64,000 bases of DNA from an uncultured Caldilineaceae bacterium (lineage in GTDB: Bacteria > Chloroflexota > Anaerolineae > Caldilineales > Caldilineaceae). Position numbers and translations under genes: made by a program. The stretch spans positions 4,238,722 to 4,302,721 of the forward strand of contig OY282381.1 in the NCBI GenBank assembly GCA_958295915.1. Reading direction: 5' to 3'. The notes beneath the pieces were generated by a model. The model saw nothing but the letters and a program-made list of their open reading frames with translations. It had not been told where the DNA came from and searched no databases. The first letter of the stretch is position 1. Every line of letters begins with the position of its first letter. Below are positions 8,655 to 18,357 of this stretch, in pieces.

Positions 8655-9653
8655 ATGGCAACGCGCAACCACCAGGTGCTGTTTATCGAAAAGGGAATTG
8701 CCGGTGTACGGGAGTGTGTGATGCCCGCAGCCGGGCCAGGAGAGTTGCTGATCCGTGCGCGGGTGTCGCTTCTCAGTCCCGGCACAGAGCGGGCGTGGCT
8801 ATTGGGCCTGTCCAATACGTCGCCCCGCTATCCTCAGGGCAGCGGTTACAGCCATATCGGCGAGGTGGTTGCCGTTGGCCCGGGCGTGAATGGCTGGCAG
8901 GTAGGGGATAAAGTGGCTTCCCGCTCCCGCCATTGCATGTACGCAACCGCGCCCGCGCAAAGCTGTAACCGCATTCCAGAAGGGCTGGCTGATGAACGAG
9001 CCGCTTTTTTCCGGCTGGCTTCCATCGCCATGCAGGCCGTGCGCAAAGCCCGTATCGAACTGGGCGAACCGGTAGCGGTCATTGGCTGCGGTCTCATCGG
9101 ACTGATGGCGATGCAACTGGCTCGTCTGAATGGCGGTCTGCCCGTCCTGTCTATTGACAAAGATCCCCGTCGTCTGGAGTTCGCTGCGGCGCTCAACGCA
9201 GACGCCGCGCTGCCGGCAGACGATAACCTCAAGCCGGCTTTGCGGGAGCGCTGCGATGGCGACGAGCCGGCTGTGGTATTCGAAGCGACCGGTCATCCGC
9301 AAGCCATTCCCATCGCCTTTGATCTGGCGCGCTTCGGTGGGCGGGTGCTGCTGCTGGGCAGCACCCGAGGGGAGACGGAGTCCGTGAACTTTTACCGAGA
9401 TGTGCATAAAAAAGGGCTAATCGTTCTTGGCGCGCATGAGAGCGTTCGGCCCCAACGCGATTCGGCCCCAGGCTGGTGGACCCATCAGGCAGATCAGGCG
9501 ACGGCGCTCAAGTTGCTCGCCGGCGGGCGCCTGGTGGTCGGTCCTCTCACTACCCACCGTTTCGCCTGGCGGGATGCGGCCGAGGCCTACGCGACCCTGA
9601 TACGTTGGGAACCGGAGATGTTGGGCGCCATTCTGGACTGGCAGACGGCATAG
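8655..9653 (+). CDS. Medium-chain dehydrogenase/reductase (zinc-type alcohol dehydrogenase-like)
   Basis: 332 aa from the ATG at 8655, preceded by CGGAGG at a good spacing. The N-terminal GroES-like domain carries VSLLSPGTE in place of the usual catalytic-zinc cysteine, a subtype of MDR proteins. The Rossmann domain follows with VAVIGCGLIGLMAMQLARL and an acidic residue at SIDKD, suggesting NAD. It probably oxidises a polyol or sugar. Bases 9422-9471 are duplicated as part of the relic at 4313-4462. Confidence 0.82.
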   Translation: MATRNHQVLFIEKGIAGVRECVMPAAGPGELLIRARVSLLSPGTERAWLLGLSNTSPRYPQGSGYSHIGEVVAVGPGVNGWQVGDKVASRSRHCMYATAPAQSCNRIPEGLADERAAFFRLASIAMQAVRKARIELGEPVAVIGCGLIGLMAMQLARLNGGLPVLSIDKDPRRLEFAAALNADAALPADDNLKPALRERCDGDEPAVVFEATGHPQAIPIAFDLARFGGRVLLLGSTRGETESVNFYRDVHKKGLIVLGAHESVRPQRDSAPGWWTHQADQATALKLLAGGRLVVGPLTTHRFAWRDAAEAYATLIRWEPEMLGAILDWQTA

Positions 9654-9682
9654 CGCGCATTTCATATTGTGTCATGACATAC

Positions 9683-10726
9683 TTATTCCTCCGGAATGCT
9701 GCCCGTCAGGCGCAGGAGTGTCTCCTGTACCAGCAACTCGTGTTCTGGAGTGCGGTCCGGGAGCTGTTGGTTGCGCAGGGTTGCCAGGAAAGCAATCAGC
9801 TCCAGTTCGTAGAGTTCCTGCCGGCTTTGGGGCGCCACAGAGACGGTCTGCGCCCCGGCCCGATAGCCTGCGGCCGGCTCTTCCAGGCACAAGCGTATGG
9901 CGTAGGGCGGTTCGAAGGGTTCCAGCAGAATGGCGCTGCCCCGCGTTCCGTAGATCTCATAGCGACGAGCCATTGGCTTCGGTTCCATCGCCGCGATGTC
10001 CACGAAGGCAAGGCCCTTCTCGAACTCGAGAACACCGAGTGTATTGTCCGTGAATCCGGGCGCCTCGCCGCCGTCATTGCGGAAGAAACCGCTAGTACGA
10101 GTCGGCCGGCCCATCAGCCAGACGATCTGATCGAGCATATGGCCGGCCAAATCGTAAAAGATGCCGCCCCGATGCGCGGCGATTATTTTCCGTCCTTGGG
10201 CTGGGATACTGGTGGACATGTGCGCTCGCGCGCAATATATATCGCCCAGCAGACCCGTGCGTACCCATTCAGCGATCTGACGAAAGCCGTTCTGGTAGCG
10301 GAACATGTAGCCCATCTGAATCAACAGCTGCTGTGCCTGGCCCTTGCCAATCACCCGCTGCCATCCAGGCCAATCCTCTCCAGCTGGCTTGTCGTACCAG
10401 ACGTGCTTGCCCGCGTCGACTAAGGCCTCTGTCTGGGCCAGACTTTCGGCATTGTTGCCTTCGGATGCCACAGCGACAACCGAACGGTCGCCTAAGAGTT
10501 CCGCTTCCGAGTCATACCAGCGAACCTGACCAAAGGGGCCATCGCTCCCTTCCAGCCCAGCCCGGCGCTCCGCGTCCGGCTCGTAGAGGCCGACCACCTC
10601 CACATCCGGCGCGTCGAGCATCGCCTGCAGTTTGCCGGCTGCGTGGCCATGTTTTGTGCCATATTGGGCCATCAGCAGGGGCTGCGCGTCGCTTTGCCGC
10701 CGCGGAGAACTGTTTCCAGAGGACAT
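9683..10726 (-). CDS. Gfo/Idh/MocA family oxidoreductase
   Basis: 347 aa from the ATG at 10726, which has AAAGGA six bases upstream; a GTG at 10741 is a weaker alternative. The N-terminal Rossmann segment MAQYGTKHGHAAGKL departs from the GxGxxG pattern but keeps the HGH seen in some members. The motif WYDKPAG takes the place of the usual EKP, and the C-terminal domain begins with GYMFRYQNGF. These enzymes oxidise or reduce sugars and inositols with NAD(P). It heads the downstream end of a minus-strand run of six catabolic genes. Confidence 0.82.
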   Translation of the reverse strand: MSSGNSSPRRQSDAQPLLMAQYGTKHGHAAGKLQAMLDAPDVEVVGLYEPDAERRAGLEGSDGPFGQVRWYDSEAELLGDRSVVAVASEGNNAESLAQTEALVDAGKHVWYDKPAGEDWPGWQRVIGKGQAQQLLIQMGYMFRYQNGFRQIAEWVRTGLLGDIYCARAHMSTSIPAQGRKIIAAHRGGIFYDLAGHMLDQIVWLMGRPTRTSGFFRNDGGEAPGFTDNTLGVLEFEKGLAFVDIAAMEPKPMARRYEIYGTRGSAILLEPFEPPYAIRLCLEEPAAGYRAGAQTVSVAPQSRQELYELELIAFLATLRNQQLPDRTPEHELLVQETLLRLTGSIPEE

Positions 10727-10768
10727 GTCAGATCCTTTCACTTTGGGATAGGGAGCATGGCTGACCGG

Positions 10769-11737
10769 CTAGGCGCATACCGGATTGTCTGCGTTCCAAC
10801 GGTTGAAGCTACCTGCATCTTCTACCGTAGCGAGGTGATCTCGCGTGTCGCGCCATAGCTTCTCCCATTCCGCCGGCTCGCGCAACATCGTTTCCGGATG
10901 GTTGCGGCTGCGGGCCACAAAGCCGGGGAAAGCCGGCCGTCCCGTTGGCTGGCCGATTGGATTGTAACGCAGATCGAAACTCCAGCGGATCTGATCGCTC
11001 GTATTGGCGTAGGAGGCGTGCAGCGTCTGTTTGTGCATAAACACGGCATCGCCCTTCTGCATGATCATCGGCACGGCCTTGCCTTGCAACAGCTTGCCGG
11101 GCACGCTCAGCCCACGTGTGCTGGGACAGTGATCGATGAGGCCCCGGTGGTGGCTGCCCGGCCAGACGCACAAACACCCGTTCTCCACATTGACGTCCAT
11201 GAGCGGAAACCAGACAGTCAACATCTGCGTATCGTCGGCCTCCGGCAGGACAACGCCATGGTCCTGATGGACAGGGGTCTTGCCCAATTGCACACGACCA
11301 GTCTCTGGGTTGATCGGCGTGAGTCGCTCCGGCGGTTTCAGGCGCACATGCTGCACCGGGTTCGAGTAGATTTCCCCACCGATGATCGACTCTGTCACGT
11401 CCAGCAAGCGCTCGTTGGTAAGCATGCGGAAGACCGCCGGCCCGGCCCAAAATGGCGTATCCGCTTGCACATTGGCCTGAGGCAGAGAAAAATCGAAGTA
11501 TTGCGCGTGCACTTTGCCACTATCTTGATAGATGGCGATCAGCCGCTCGCCGAAAGGAAGTTCCTCATATCGTGACGATATCTCCCCCGCGGCGTATAGG
11601 TCGTGAGCTAAATTGTCCAGCACGCTTTTGTACTCTTCAATCACCGGGTCGATGTCCTCCTGCGGATCGAAGACACCCTTGACGAGTACATAACCGTCTT
11701 CGTGAAACTGCGCGATCTGTTCGGTGGTGAGTTGCAT
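10769..11737 (-). CDS. Phytanoyl-CoA dioxygenase family protein
   Basis: 322 aa from the ATG at 11737, chosen because AGGAGGG lies seven bases upstream. The Fe(II)/2-oxoglutarate facial triad is visible as HQD in TPVHQDHGVVLPEA and the distal His in KQTLHASY, followed by the Arg in IRWSFDLRYN. Bacterial PhyH-like enzymes hydroxylate diverse small molecules; the substrate here is unknown. Position between two Gfo/Idh/MocA genes suggests a step in breaking down an unusual sugar or cyclitol derivative. Confidence 0.85.
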   Translation of the reverse strand: MQLTTEQIAQFHEDGYVLVKGVFDPQEDIDPVIEEYKSVLDNLAHDLYAAGEISSRYEELPFGERLIAIYQDSGKVHAQYFDFSLPQANVQADTPFWAGPAVFRMLTNERLLDVTESIIGGEIYSNPVQHVRLKPPERLTPINPETGRVQLGKTPVHQDHGVVLPEADDTQMLTVWFPLMDVNVENGCLCVWPGSHHRGLIDHCPSTRGLSVPGKLLQGKAVPMIMQKGDAVFMHKQTLHASYANTSDQIRWSFDLRYNPIGQPTGRPAFPGFVARSRNHPETMLREPAEWEKLWRDTRDHLATVEDAGSFNRWNADNPVCA

Positions 11738-11788
11738 GGTGTATCCCTCCTGTTTGCAAGCCATTTGGACATGAACAGATGATAGTCT

Positions 11789-12910
11789 TCAATTCTCCGT
11801 ATCTTCATTCATATTTTCATTTCGCAACAGGGCCGCGCGTATATCATACCTGCCGGGCCGCTGTGGCGTCAAGTGACCGGATTCTACCATCAGGTCCAGA
11901 GGATTGACCCGAGTTTGCAACGGCATCTGCACCTGTTCGTGCAGACGTGCCGATTCGTAGACCGCGTGGATCATCTGCAGGGCCTTATAGCCGTTTTCGC
12001 CCCGGCCCCGGTGGGTTTCGACCTTGCCTTCCACCCAGTCGGCCAGTTCATCCGCCTGAGCCGCTGAGCCTTCCTCCCATTCGAAGCGACTGCCCAACTC
12101 GTCCACAGTGTAGAATCTGCCCGCAGGCACGTGGCGTTCCCATTTGCCGCCGCTGTCGGCGTTCAGCAGTTGCAACTCGTCGGTGGTCATATTGAGTAGA
12201 CCCTCGCTACCGTAGATCAGCGCGCCCTGATAGTAGTTGGGAACAAGGTCGCTAAGGATCAACGCCCGCGGCCCACCGGCAAATTGGAAGACGGCCATCG
12301 CCCGATCTTCGATGCGGGTGCCGCGTTCGTGCTGGTCCGTCTTGCGCTCGATATTGCCCATCACCCACACGCACTCATCGTCATCCAGTAAGTAGCGGTA
12401 CATATCCGTCTGGTGGGAACTGTAGTTGGGTAGACCGGCCCCGCCACAGCTTTGGATCAGGTGGACGTCGCCAATGGCCTTCCGGGCGATCAGCTCCTGC
12501 GCCAGCGTATAGGACGGCAGAAAACGCCGTTGATGGCCAATGGCCAACTTCACATCGTTGCGCCTGCAGGCGATCAGCATCCGCTCCGCCGCGCCCACGC
12601 TATCGGCCATCGGCTTCTCACAGAGGATCGCCTGGGGTTTGTAGGCGGCGGCCGCAATCGTCCAGGGCGCGTGGCCGCGGTGCCACGTGCAGATAGAGAC
12701 TACATCCGGCCGCTCTTCTTCCATCATCCGGCGGGCATCGGTGTAATGGGTGGGCGAAATACCGAACATTTCGTTTTTTTCAGCCATCGACTCTGGGCTC
12801 AAATCCGCCAGCGCCACAATATCAAAGCGCTCCGTGGTCAGGTAGCCGCGGATGTGGTTTCCGGATATCCCCCCGGCCCCGATGATAGCGGCGCGTAGTT
12901 TGGTGGCCAT
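11789..12910 (-). CDS. Gfo/Idh/MocA family oxidoreductase
   Basis: 373 aa. The N-terminus has a canonical dinucleotide-binding motif, AAIIGAGGISGNHIRGYL, and the active-site lysine motif CEKPMADSVGAAERM. The C-terminal alpha/beta domain is full length. It is more typical of the family than the paralogue at 9683-10726 and is probably a sugar or inositol dehydrogenase. It lies 51 bases upstream of the PhyH gene on the same strand. Confidence 0.88.
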   Translation of the reverse strand: MATKLRAAIIGAGGISGNHIRGYLTTERFDIVALADLSPESMAEKNEMFGISPTHYTDARRMMEEERPDVVSICTWHRGHAPWTIAAAAYKPQAILCEKPMADSVGAAERMLIACRRNDVKLAIGHQRRFLPSYTLAQELIARKAIGDVHLIQSCGGAGLPNYSSHQTDMYRYLLDDDECVWVMGNIERKTDQHERGTRIEDRAMAVFQFAGGPRALILSDLVPNYYQGALIYGSEGLLNMTTDELQLLNADSGGKWERHVPAGRFYTVDELGSRFEWEEGSAAQADELADWVEGKVETHRGRGENGYKALQMIHAVYESARLHEQVQMPLQTRVNPLDLMVESGHLTPQRPGRYDIRAALLRNENMNEDTEN

Positions 12911-12960
12911 AGCTTAGTCCACAAAATGTGTTGGGTCGTTGTTCGCCAGGCGTCTGCGCA

Positions 12961-13728
12961 TCAGACCGATGTGTAGCCTCCATCCACCACCAACACCTGC
13001 CCCGTCACCATCCTGGCGGCGTCGGAGGCCATGTAAATGACAGCGCCGGCGATTTCTTGTGGCTCGGCAATACGTCCCATTGGGATCTTTTCCAGATTTT
13101 TTGCGAAATCCGGGTTTTGAATCGCTCGCTCCAGCAGAGGGGTGCGCGTGAATGTGGGCGCAACCGCGTTGACAGTGATGCCGTGCGGCGCCCATTCCAC
13201 GGCCAGCGAGCGGGTCATCTGGCCGACTGCGCCCTTGGCAGACGCGTAAATGGCGCGCAAAGGGCCGCCGACGACGCCCACCTGCGAGCTGATGGCGATG
13301 ACACTCCCCTCAATGCCCGCTTCAATCATGCGTCGTGCGCAGGCAGTGGACATGAAAAACGCGCCTTTGAAGTTCACATCGGAGATATAGTCGAACTCCT
13401 CTTCGCTATAGTCCAGGGCCGGCTTGGGGCTGTTGTAACCAGCGTTATTCACCACGGAATCGATGCGACCGAAGGTCTCCCAGGTCTTGGCAACGAACTC
13501 GTCGATGCTATCCAGGCTGGTCACATCCAGACGCCAGGCCTCCGCGCGCACGCCGTGCGCGCGGCAGTTCTCCGCAGTCGCTTCACATTCGCTGAGCGTA
13601 CGACTGCCCAAAGCCACGTCTGCGCCATATTGAGCGGCAGCCTCGGCGATCGACTTGCCGATGCCTTTGCCGGCGCCGGTGACAATCATAACCTTGCCGC
13701 TCAGGTCGAAACTTACCTCATTTGCCAC
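12961..13728 (-). CDS. Short-chain dehydrogenase/reductase (SDR, 3-oxoacyl-ACP reductase-like)
   Basis: 255 aa from a GTG at 13728, preceded by GAGGAG eight bases upstream; an ATG at 13755 would add nine residues without a ribosome site. Cofactor motif TGAGKGIG, the NNAG motif, catalytic Ser in AISSQ and the YASAKG Tyr/Lys pair are all present, and the C-terminus VLVVDGGYTS is typical. Such enzymes in sugar-acid clusters oxidise a secondary alcohol. It is the third of six same-strand genes. Confidence 0.9.
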   Translation of the reverse strand: MANEVSFDLSGKVMIVTGAGKGIGKSIAEAAAQYGADVALGSRTLSECEATAENCRAHGVRAEAWRLDVTSLDSIDEFVAKTWETFGRIDSVVNNAGYNSPKPALDYSEEEFDYISDVNFKGAFFMSTACARRMIEAGIEGSVIAISSQVGVVGGPLRAIYASAKGAVGQMTRSLAVEWAPHGITVNAVAPTFTRTPLLERAIQNPDFAKNLEKIPMGRIAEPQEIAGAVIYMASDAARMVTGQVLVVDGGYTSV

Positions 13729-13771
13729 TATTGTCTCCTCGTTTATATTGGGCATTGCCTGCTGTCTTAGC

Positions 13772-14614
13772 TCATGCCCGTTCGATTCCCGCGTCCGCAA
13801 AGGCCTGGGCCAGTGTCCGGTAGGTCTGTGTAGCCGCAGCCAGTGGATCATAGCCAGGCCGACGCTGGACCATCGTGCTGATTTCTGCAGTGATAAAGCC
13901 GGCGTAGCCGTGACTCTGCATGGCTTTCAGGTATGTGACGTAATCGAATTCGCCTTCGCCGGGGATCAGAAATTCGAAGTCGGGCACAGTGCCCCGCTCG
14001 TCCTTCACGTGGGTGTGGCGCGCATAAGGGGCCAGCGTAGAGACCGATTCTTCGATGTCGATCCCCATGACATTGAAATGGCTGATGTCGAAATTGACCC
14101 GCACAGCATCCGACCCTACCCGTCTGATGACCTCCAACATGCGGGCGGGCGTGTCGATGATCGAACCCACATGGGGTTCGATGGCAAGGGTAACGCCCCG
14201 GCTCTGCGCGTAGTCCGCGGCCTCCTGGATGCGTTCCACCAGCAGGGGCAATTTGCTGGCCCACGCCTCCGGTCTGCTGCCGGCGGTTGTGTCGATGACC
14301 GGCGGGCCGTCTGCCGATGCCCAGTCAACCGCCAGATCCACGGTTCGTCTGAGCCGGTCCAGATTGGCGGCATGGCTGTCGCTGTCCTCCTCCATCAGAC
14401 TGACATGGCCGGCGATGGCCGGAAGCCGGAGATGGTGTTCTTGCAGCAGTTTCAGAATACGCCGGCGCTCGTCATCGGTCAACGACTCCAACGCTGTCGT
14501 ATAGCGGGACAGAACGGTCAACTCCACGCCGTCAAAGCCCAGTTCGGCCAGATGGCGAATCGCTATATCCACGGGCACGGTGGGCATGCCCCATGTGCTG
14601 TAGCCTAACTGCAT
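13772..14614 (-). CDS. Sugar phosphate isomerase/epimerase family protein (TIM barrel)
   Basis: 280 aa from the ATG at 14614, whose downstream MQLGYSTWGMP is the usual first barrel strand; the frame extends further upstream but without a better start. Residues ELGFDGVELTV, TLAIEPHVG, VRVNFDISHFNVMG and HVKDERG match the AP-endonuclease-2/xylose-isomerase-like barrel, whose metal ligands are Glu, Asp and His at those places. Likely an epimerase or isomerase for the sugar processed by the neighbouring dehydrogenases. Confidence 0.87.
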   Translation of the reverse strand: MQLGYSTWGMPTVPVDIAIRHLAELGFDGVELTVLSRYTTALESLTDDERRRILKLLQEHHLRLPAIAGHVSLMEEDSDSHAANLDRLRRTVDLAVDWASADGPPVIDTTAGSRPEAWASKLPLLVERIQEAADYAQSRGVTLAIEPHVGSIIDTPARMLEVIRRVGSDAVRVNFDISHFNVMGIDIEESVSTLAPYARHTHVKDERGTVPDFEFLIPGEGEFDYVTYLKAMQSHGYAGFITAEISTMVQRRPGYDPLAAATQTYRTLAQAFADAGIERA

Positions 14615-14805
14615 GTCTGCATTTTCCCTGGCGCTGCCTGTCGAAGGTTCCAGTGTTGGCAAATGCCCCCTTCGACTCTACAATTGTTGTTGGTCTGACG
14701 CATTCTATGGTCTGTGTCGTTACAGAGCGCGTCATCTCTAGAATCATACGGAAGAGTATCTGAATATGCAAACTGTCTTTGCGGAAGGAGTATAGGATAT
14801 TCCAT

Positions 14806-15744
14806 TCATCCCAGCGTCACAACCCCTTTCATGTACGACGCCTCCCCCGCCAGAATCTCCTCCATCAGCGACGGATAACCGCCCAGCGTGGTCGTGTGGG
14901 ATACCAGCGGCCGCAGATCGAAGATGCCGGCGTGGATCAGTTGGATAGCTGGCGGGAAGGTGTCCCGGATTTTCGAGCCAGGCGCAGAGTTCACGATGGT
15001 GAATCCGCCCAGATGCCACTTCGTGGGGTCGAAGTGAGCCTCCTGGCCTTTGATCCAGCCGAATAGATTGATGCGCCCACCCTGTTTGACGATATCCGCG
15101 GCCAGATCCAGGCCCGCCTGACTGCCGGATGCGTCGACAACGACATCGATCCGCCGGGCCTTCAACACCGCGGCGATATCGTCCCGGTCGTGCTCTGTCA
15201 GGTTGACCGTCTCCTGCACGCCCTGCTGTCGGGCCAGATCCAGACGGCTCTCGATGATGTCGATGGCGACCAGGTCCGCAGCCGGCGAGTGAAGCAGCCC
15301 CTGCAGAAGCAATTGGCCCATAAATCCACAGCCGATGACCGCTACCGTTTCGCCGGCGCGCAGATTTGTGTGATCTATACCGGTTACCGCGCAGGCGACC
15401 GGCTCGACGATCCAGCATTCATCTGCCAGCCCCGAACCTGGAATCGGGTAGATGCGCGCGCTGGACAGATTGCGTACAGTGGCAAAGCCACCGCCGGCCA
15501 CCCGATCTCCCTCTTTAACACCTGTCACCCCGGCCCCGATCTTTGACACATAGCCAACGCCTTCATGTCCTGCGGGGGCCATCGGCTGCATGGCCGCGCC
15601 CAGTTTGGCAGTGACTATATCCCAGGAACAGATGCCGCAGGCTCCGCCTGTCACCTGTACCTCGCCGGCCTTGGGATCGGGCACGTCCGTCACATACAGT
15701 TCGATACTGCCGTCGTCTCGATAGCGCAGTGTTTGGCTTTCCAC
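14806..15744 (-). CDS. Zinc-type alcohol dehydrogenase-like protein (MDR family)
   Basis: 312 aa from a GTG at 15744 with GGAG six bases upstream. The GroES-like domain has CGICSWDI and GHEGVGYV, the catalytic zinc ligands. The four-cysteine structural zinc loop is absent, which makes it shorter than typical sorbitol or threonine dehydrogenases. The Rossmann motif is VAVIGCGFMGQLLLQGL. It is the first gene of the minus-strand catabolic run and probably oxidises a sugar alcohol. Confidence 0.87.
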   Translation of the reverse strand: MESQTLRYRDDGSIELYVTDVPDPKAGEVQVTGGACGICSWDIVTAKLGAAMQPMAPAGHEGVGYVSKIGAGVTGVKEGDRVAGGGFATVRNLSSARIYPIPGSGLADECWIVEPVACAVTGIDHTNLRAGETVAVIGCGFMGQLLLQGLLHSPAADLVAIDIIESRLDLARQQGVQETVNLTEHDRDDIAAVLKARRIDVVVDASGSQAGLDLAADIVKQGGRINLFGWIKGQEAHFDPTKWHLGGFTIVNSAPGSKIRDTFPPAIQLIHAGIFDLRPLVSHTTTLGGYPSLMEEILAGEASYMKGVVTLG

Positions 15745-16061
15745 AAAACTCTCCGATACATTTTTGTTGACTGCAATGAACTGTCAACAACGCACGCTTG
15801 CAGCGCGGGGGTATCTCCCAAAGCACGCTCGTCAACAAGGTCGCGTATCTTGCAACGCATGCGGTCTGCCGCCCGCAGTCCGCCGCGTGCGCTTTGATTT
15901 CGCTTTCGCCGCTTTGCTGAGAACGCCATCCCAGATGCTCGCAAAGGCGTTGAATACGACTTTGTGCGAACTGTGGCAAGCACATCCTGATTGGCCCAGC
16001 GTCGCACTGTATTCGGATGAACTCCCAATCGTTCAGAAACCTGCTTTGTGAAATATAACAT
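15690..16061 (-). CDS. Possible small DNA-binding protein with excisionase/MerR-type HTH, perhaps decayed
   Basis: From the ATG at 16061 the frame reads YFTKQVSERLGVHPNTVRRW, which closely fits the helix-turn-helix of MerR/excisionase-type (HTH_17) domains. After roughly 40 residues the sequence becomes low-complexity and basic, and the frame runs past the start of the dehydrogenase gene at 15744. The expected wing (GGHRRF-like) is absent, so the gene is probably truncated or frameshifted. It may once have regulated the adjacent catabolic genes. Confidence 0.35.
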   Translation of the reverse strand: MLYFTKQVSERLGVHPNTVRRWANQDVLATVRTKSYSTPLRASGMAFSAKRRKRNQSARGGLRAADRMRCKIRDLVDERALGDTPALQACVVDSSLQSTKMYRRVLWKAKHCAIETTAVSNCM

Positions 16062-16076
16062 ACACTGATCGAACAA

Positions 16077-16814
16077 AATAGTTACATTTAGTCAAATTTC
16101 TGACTGCTGCAGTTAGCCTCTTTAACTCAACTGCGTTCTCCCAGAAAAGTCTGAGGAGAAACGTGAGAATGGCTCAGCGCATCTTACCACAGGTGAGTAG
16201 TGGTTGGCAGCGTGGATGCAGCCGGGGACGCGCCCCCAAATGAGGATGAATTTCTGGCTCACCTCTGATCAGCCGCACTGGATTCCGCAACATAGAACGC
16301 AAACGCCGCAGACACCGCAGGGCGAGGAGAGAGAAAGTAGTGGCTAGTGCTGTTTCTATCCACTATCCATTGAAAACTGCAGTTCTCACTCCTCTTCCCT
16401 CATTTCGCATAGTCGTTGTCGCGCCCAACAGTGGCGCGCCATTCAAATTTCTTTGCGTCTCTGCGTCCTGGCGACATTGCGTTTTTTCAAAAAATGCCCA
16501 ATCCCCATGCTGAACGCGCCCAATCGCACGCCGCCTCTGTAGAGGAAGCAAGAGCGAAAAACAAAGGGGACTGCAGAGGCGTTAGCGTATCTGATGCCCT
16601 TATGCTAAGATTTATCCATTACCGTTCGAAGGTCTCTTCTGGCCTTGTCTGGCGATGGATCGATTCAGGTCGGGTACGCGCCTTTGCCCAGTAGGTCTGC
16701 CGAATCGCCCCAAGTTAGCTATGTCTGTGGTGTGGAGATCAGCCGGGCCGGAGAGACCTTTCGAGGCGCTGCAATTCCACTGAATTCCTTTTCAATCACA
16801 CAGGAGACAATCAC
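16077..16814. other. Long intergenic region with repeats
   Basis: No convincing gene. It holds a family A palindrome at 16418-16439 and a stretch (about 16447-16487, TTTCTTTGCGTCTCTGCG and CGACATTGCG) shared with the hairpin region after the restriction-modification gene near 62433-62462. The promoter of the sugar transporter operon should lie near the right end but no clear boxes were found. Confidence 0.6.
16418..16439 (+). repeat. Family A palindromic repeat (copy 2)
   Basis: GTCGCGCCCAACAGTGGCGC, intergenic, same orientation as the copies at 888, 25407, 53653 and 57417. Confidence 0.7.
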
Positions 16815-18161
16815 ATGACGGAACGCACAACCCCAGCCCTATCTCGTCGCAGTTTCCTGCGCCTGTCCGTCTTGGGAATGGGCGCAACGGCTTTGGCTGC
16901 TTGCGCGCCGGTAGCAGCCCCCGCCGCGGACGGAGCCGCAGACGCGGCAGAGCCGACAACCGTCTCATTCCTGACGCAGGGCGGCGGCGAAACCTCGTTT
17001 CTGCGCTACGAGCCACTGATCGAAAACTTCCATGCCGCCAACCCAGGAATTGCAATCGAACCTATCTGGGAACCAGGCGGCGCCATCGAAATCCAGACCA
17101 AGCTGCTGACGCTCATCGCCGCCGGTGATGCGCCGGATTCCTACTGGGCGCATAGCTACACCAATTCCGGCCAAGCAGTGCGCAACATTCAGCTCGACAT
17201 CAACCCCTTTCTCGACGCGGATGACGACATCAGCGGCGACGATTTTCTGCTGGCCGCCTACAAAGATTTTCAGTATGGGGGAAGGCAGATTGGCTTTCCA
17301 CGGGAGACGACCAGTACAGTTCTGATCTACAATGTCGAACTGTTCGATGCCGCCGGTCTGAACCGCCCAGCGGACGGCTGGACCTGGGCGGATTTCATGG
17401 AAGCGGCCACCGTGATCACCTCCGGTGAAGGAGCGGACAGAATCTACGGCGCCGCCGATTGGCAGCGCAATCGCAATACGTGGATCAAAATATGGCAGAA
17501 GGGCGGCGATGTGTTGAGTGAGGACCGCACGACCTTCACCATGAATCAGGAGCCGAGCCTGTCGCAAGTTGTCGAGATTCAGGACTGGCATCAGGACGGC
17601 GGCATTCATCTGCCGGCGACGGTTACCGAGGCCGGCGGTTTTAGCACAGGCGACCTGTTCACAACCGGACGGATAGGCATGTTCCCGCAGTTTTCTGTCT
17701 TTTCCAATGTGATGTCATCGGAATTCGAATGGGACATCGCCCACCTGCCGGTCGATGCCGATGACATCCAGACCACGCGCGTGGCATCCGCCGGCCACAG
17801 CCTCTACAGCGGCACAGAGAATCCGGACGCAGCCTGGCAGTGGATGAAGTTCCTGGGTAGCGAGGAGGCCTTCCGCCATTGGGTGGATGCCACGGGTCTG
17901 AACGTGCCCTCCTTGAAAGTCGTGGCGGCCAACCTGCTGGAGGCGAGCGCTGATGTCCTGCCGCCAAGCGCGCAGATCATGCTGGATGCCTTCGAGTACG
18001 GTCGGCCAGAACCGGTCGCCGGTGACTGGATTGGCGTGCACCGGGAGGTGCAGCCGGCGCTTAACTCCATCTACGGCATCGAGAAGGCGGATGCGCAGAG
18101 CAGATTGGATGCCATCGCCAGCCGGGTGGAGGAACTGGCCGTGTACGTGCCGGGCGTGTAA
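16815..18161 (+). CDS. ABC transporter sugar-binding lipoprotein, family 1
   Basis: 448 aa; AGGAG precedes the ATG by seven bases. The N-terminus has a twin-arginine signal (SRRSFLRLSVLGMGATALAA) ending in a lipobox at LAAC, so it is probably exported folded and lipid-anchored. The body fits extracellular solute-binding protein family 1 of carbohydrate importers (GDAPDSYWAHSY, GLNRPADGWTWADF). It begins a plus-strand operon with two permeases and an amidohydrolase. Confidence 0.9.
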   Translation: MTERTTPALSRRSFLRLSVLGMGATALAACAPVAAPAADGAADAAEPTTVSFLTQGGGETSFLRYEPLIENFHAANPGIAIEPIWEPGGAIEIQTKLLTLIAAGDAPDSYWAHSYTNSGQAVRNIQLDINPFLDADDDISGDDFLLAAYKDFQYGGRQIGFPRETTSTVLIYNVELFDAAGLNRPADGWTWADFMEAATVITSGEGADRIYGAADWQRNRNTWIKIWQKGGDVLSEDRTTFTMNQEPSLSQVVEIQDWHQDGGIHLPATVTEAGGFSTGDLFTTGRIGMFPQFSVFSNVMSSEFEWDIAHLPVDADDIQTTRVASAGHSLYSGTENPDAAWQWMKFLGSEEAFRHWVDATGLNVPSLKVVAANLLEASADVLPPSAQIMLDAFEYGRPEPVAGDWIGVHREVQPALNSIYGIEKADAQSRLDAIASRVEELAVYVPGV

Positions 18162-18357
18162 GGGAAACCAAAGAGGGTGCAGAGGAGCCGTTCTCTGTGC
18201 CCTCCGTTTGTAACACTGGCATGTAACATCATATACAGAATCCCGGCTCATCCATAGGATACTTTGGCGGGCGTAAACGTTGATCGGTCACAGTCGAGAA
18301 TGCCCCCTCCACGGAGTATCTATCAGATCAGTCCCGATAAGACAGTAGAGAAGCTGC

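Noticed and set aside
16416..16694. 92-codon plus-strand frame between the HTH remnant and the sugar transporter
   Set aside because: It starts in a family A repeat and has no homology that I can recognise apart from a weak WRWIDSGRVRAF resemblance to HTH tails; insufficient to call.
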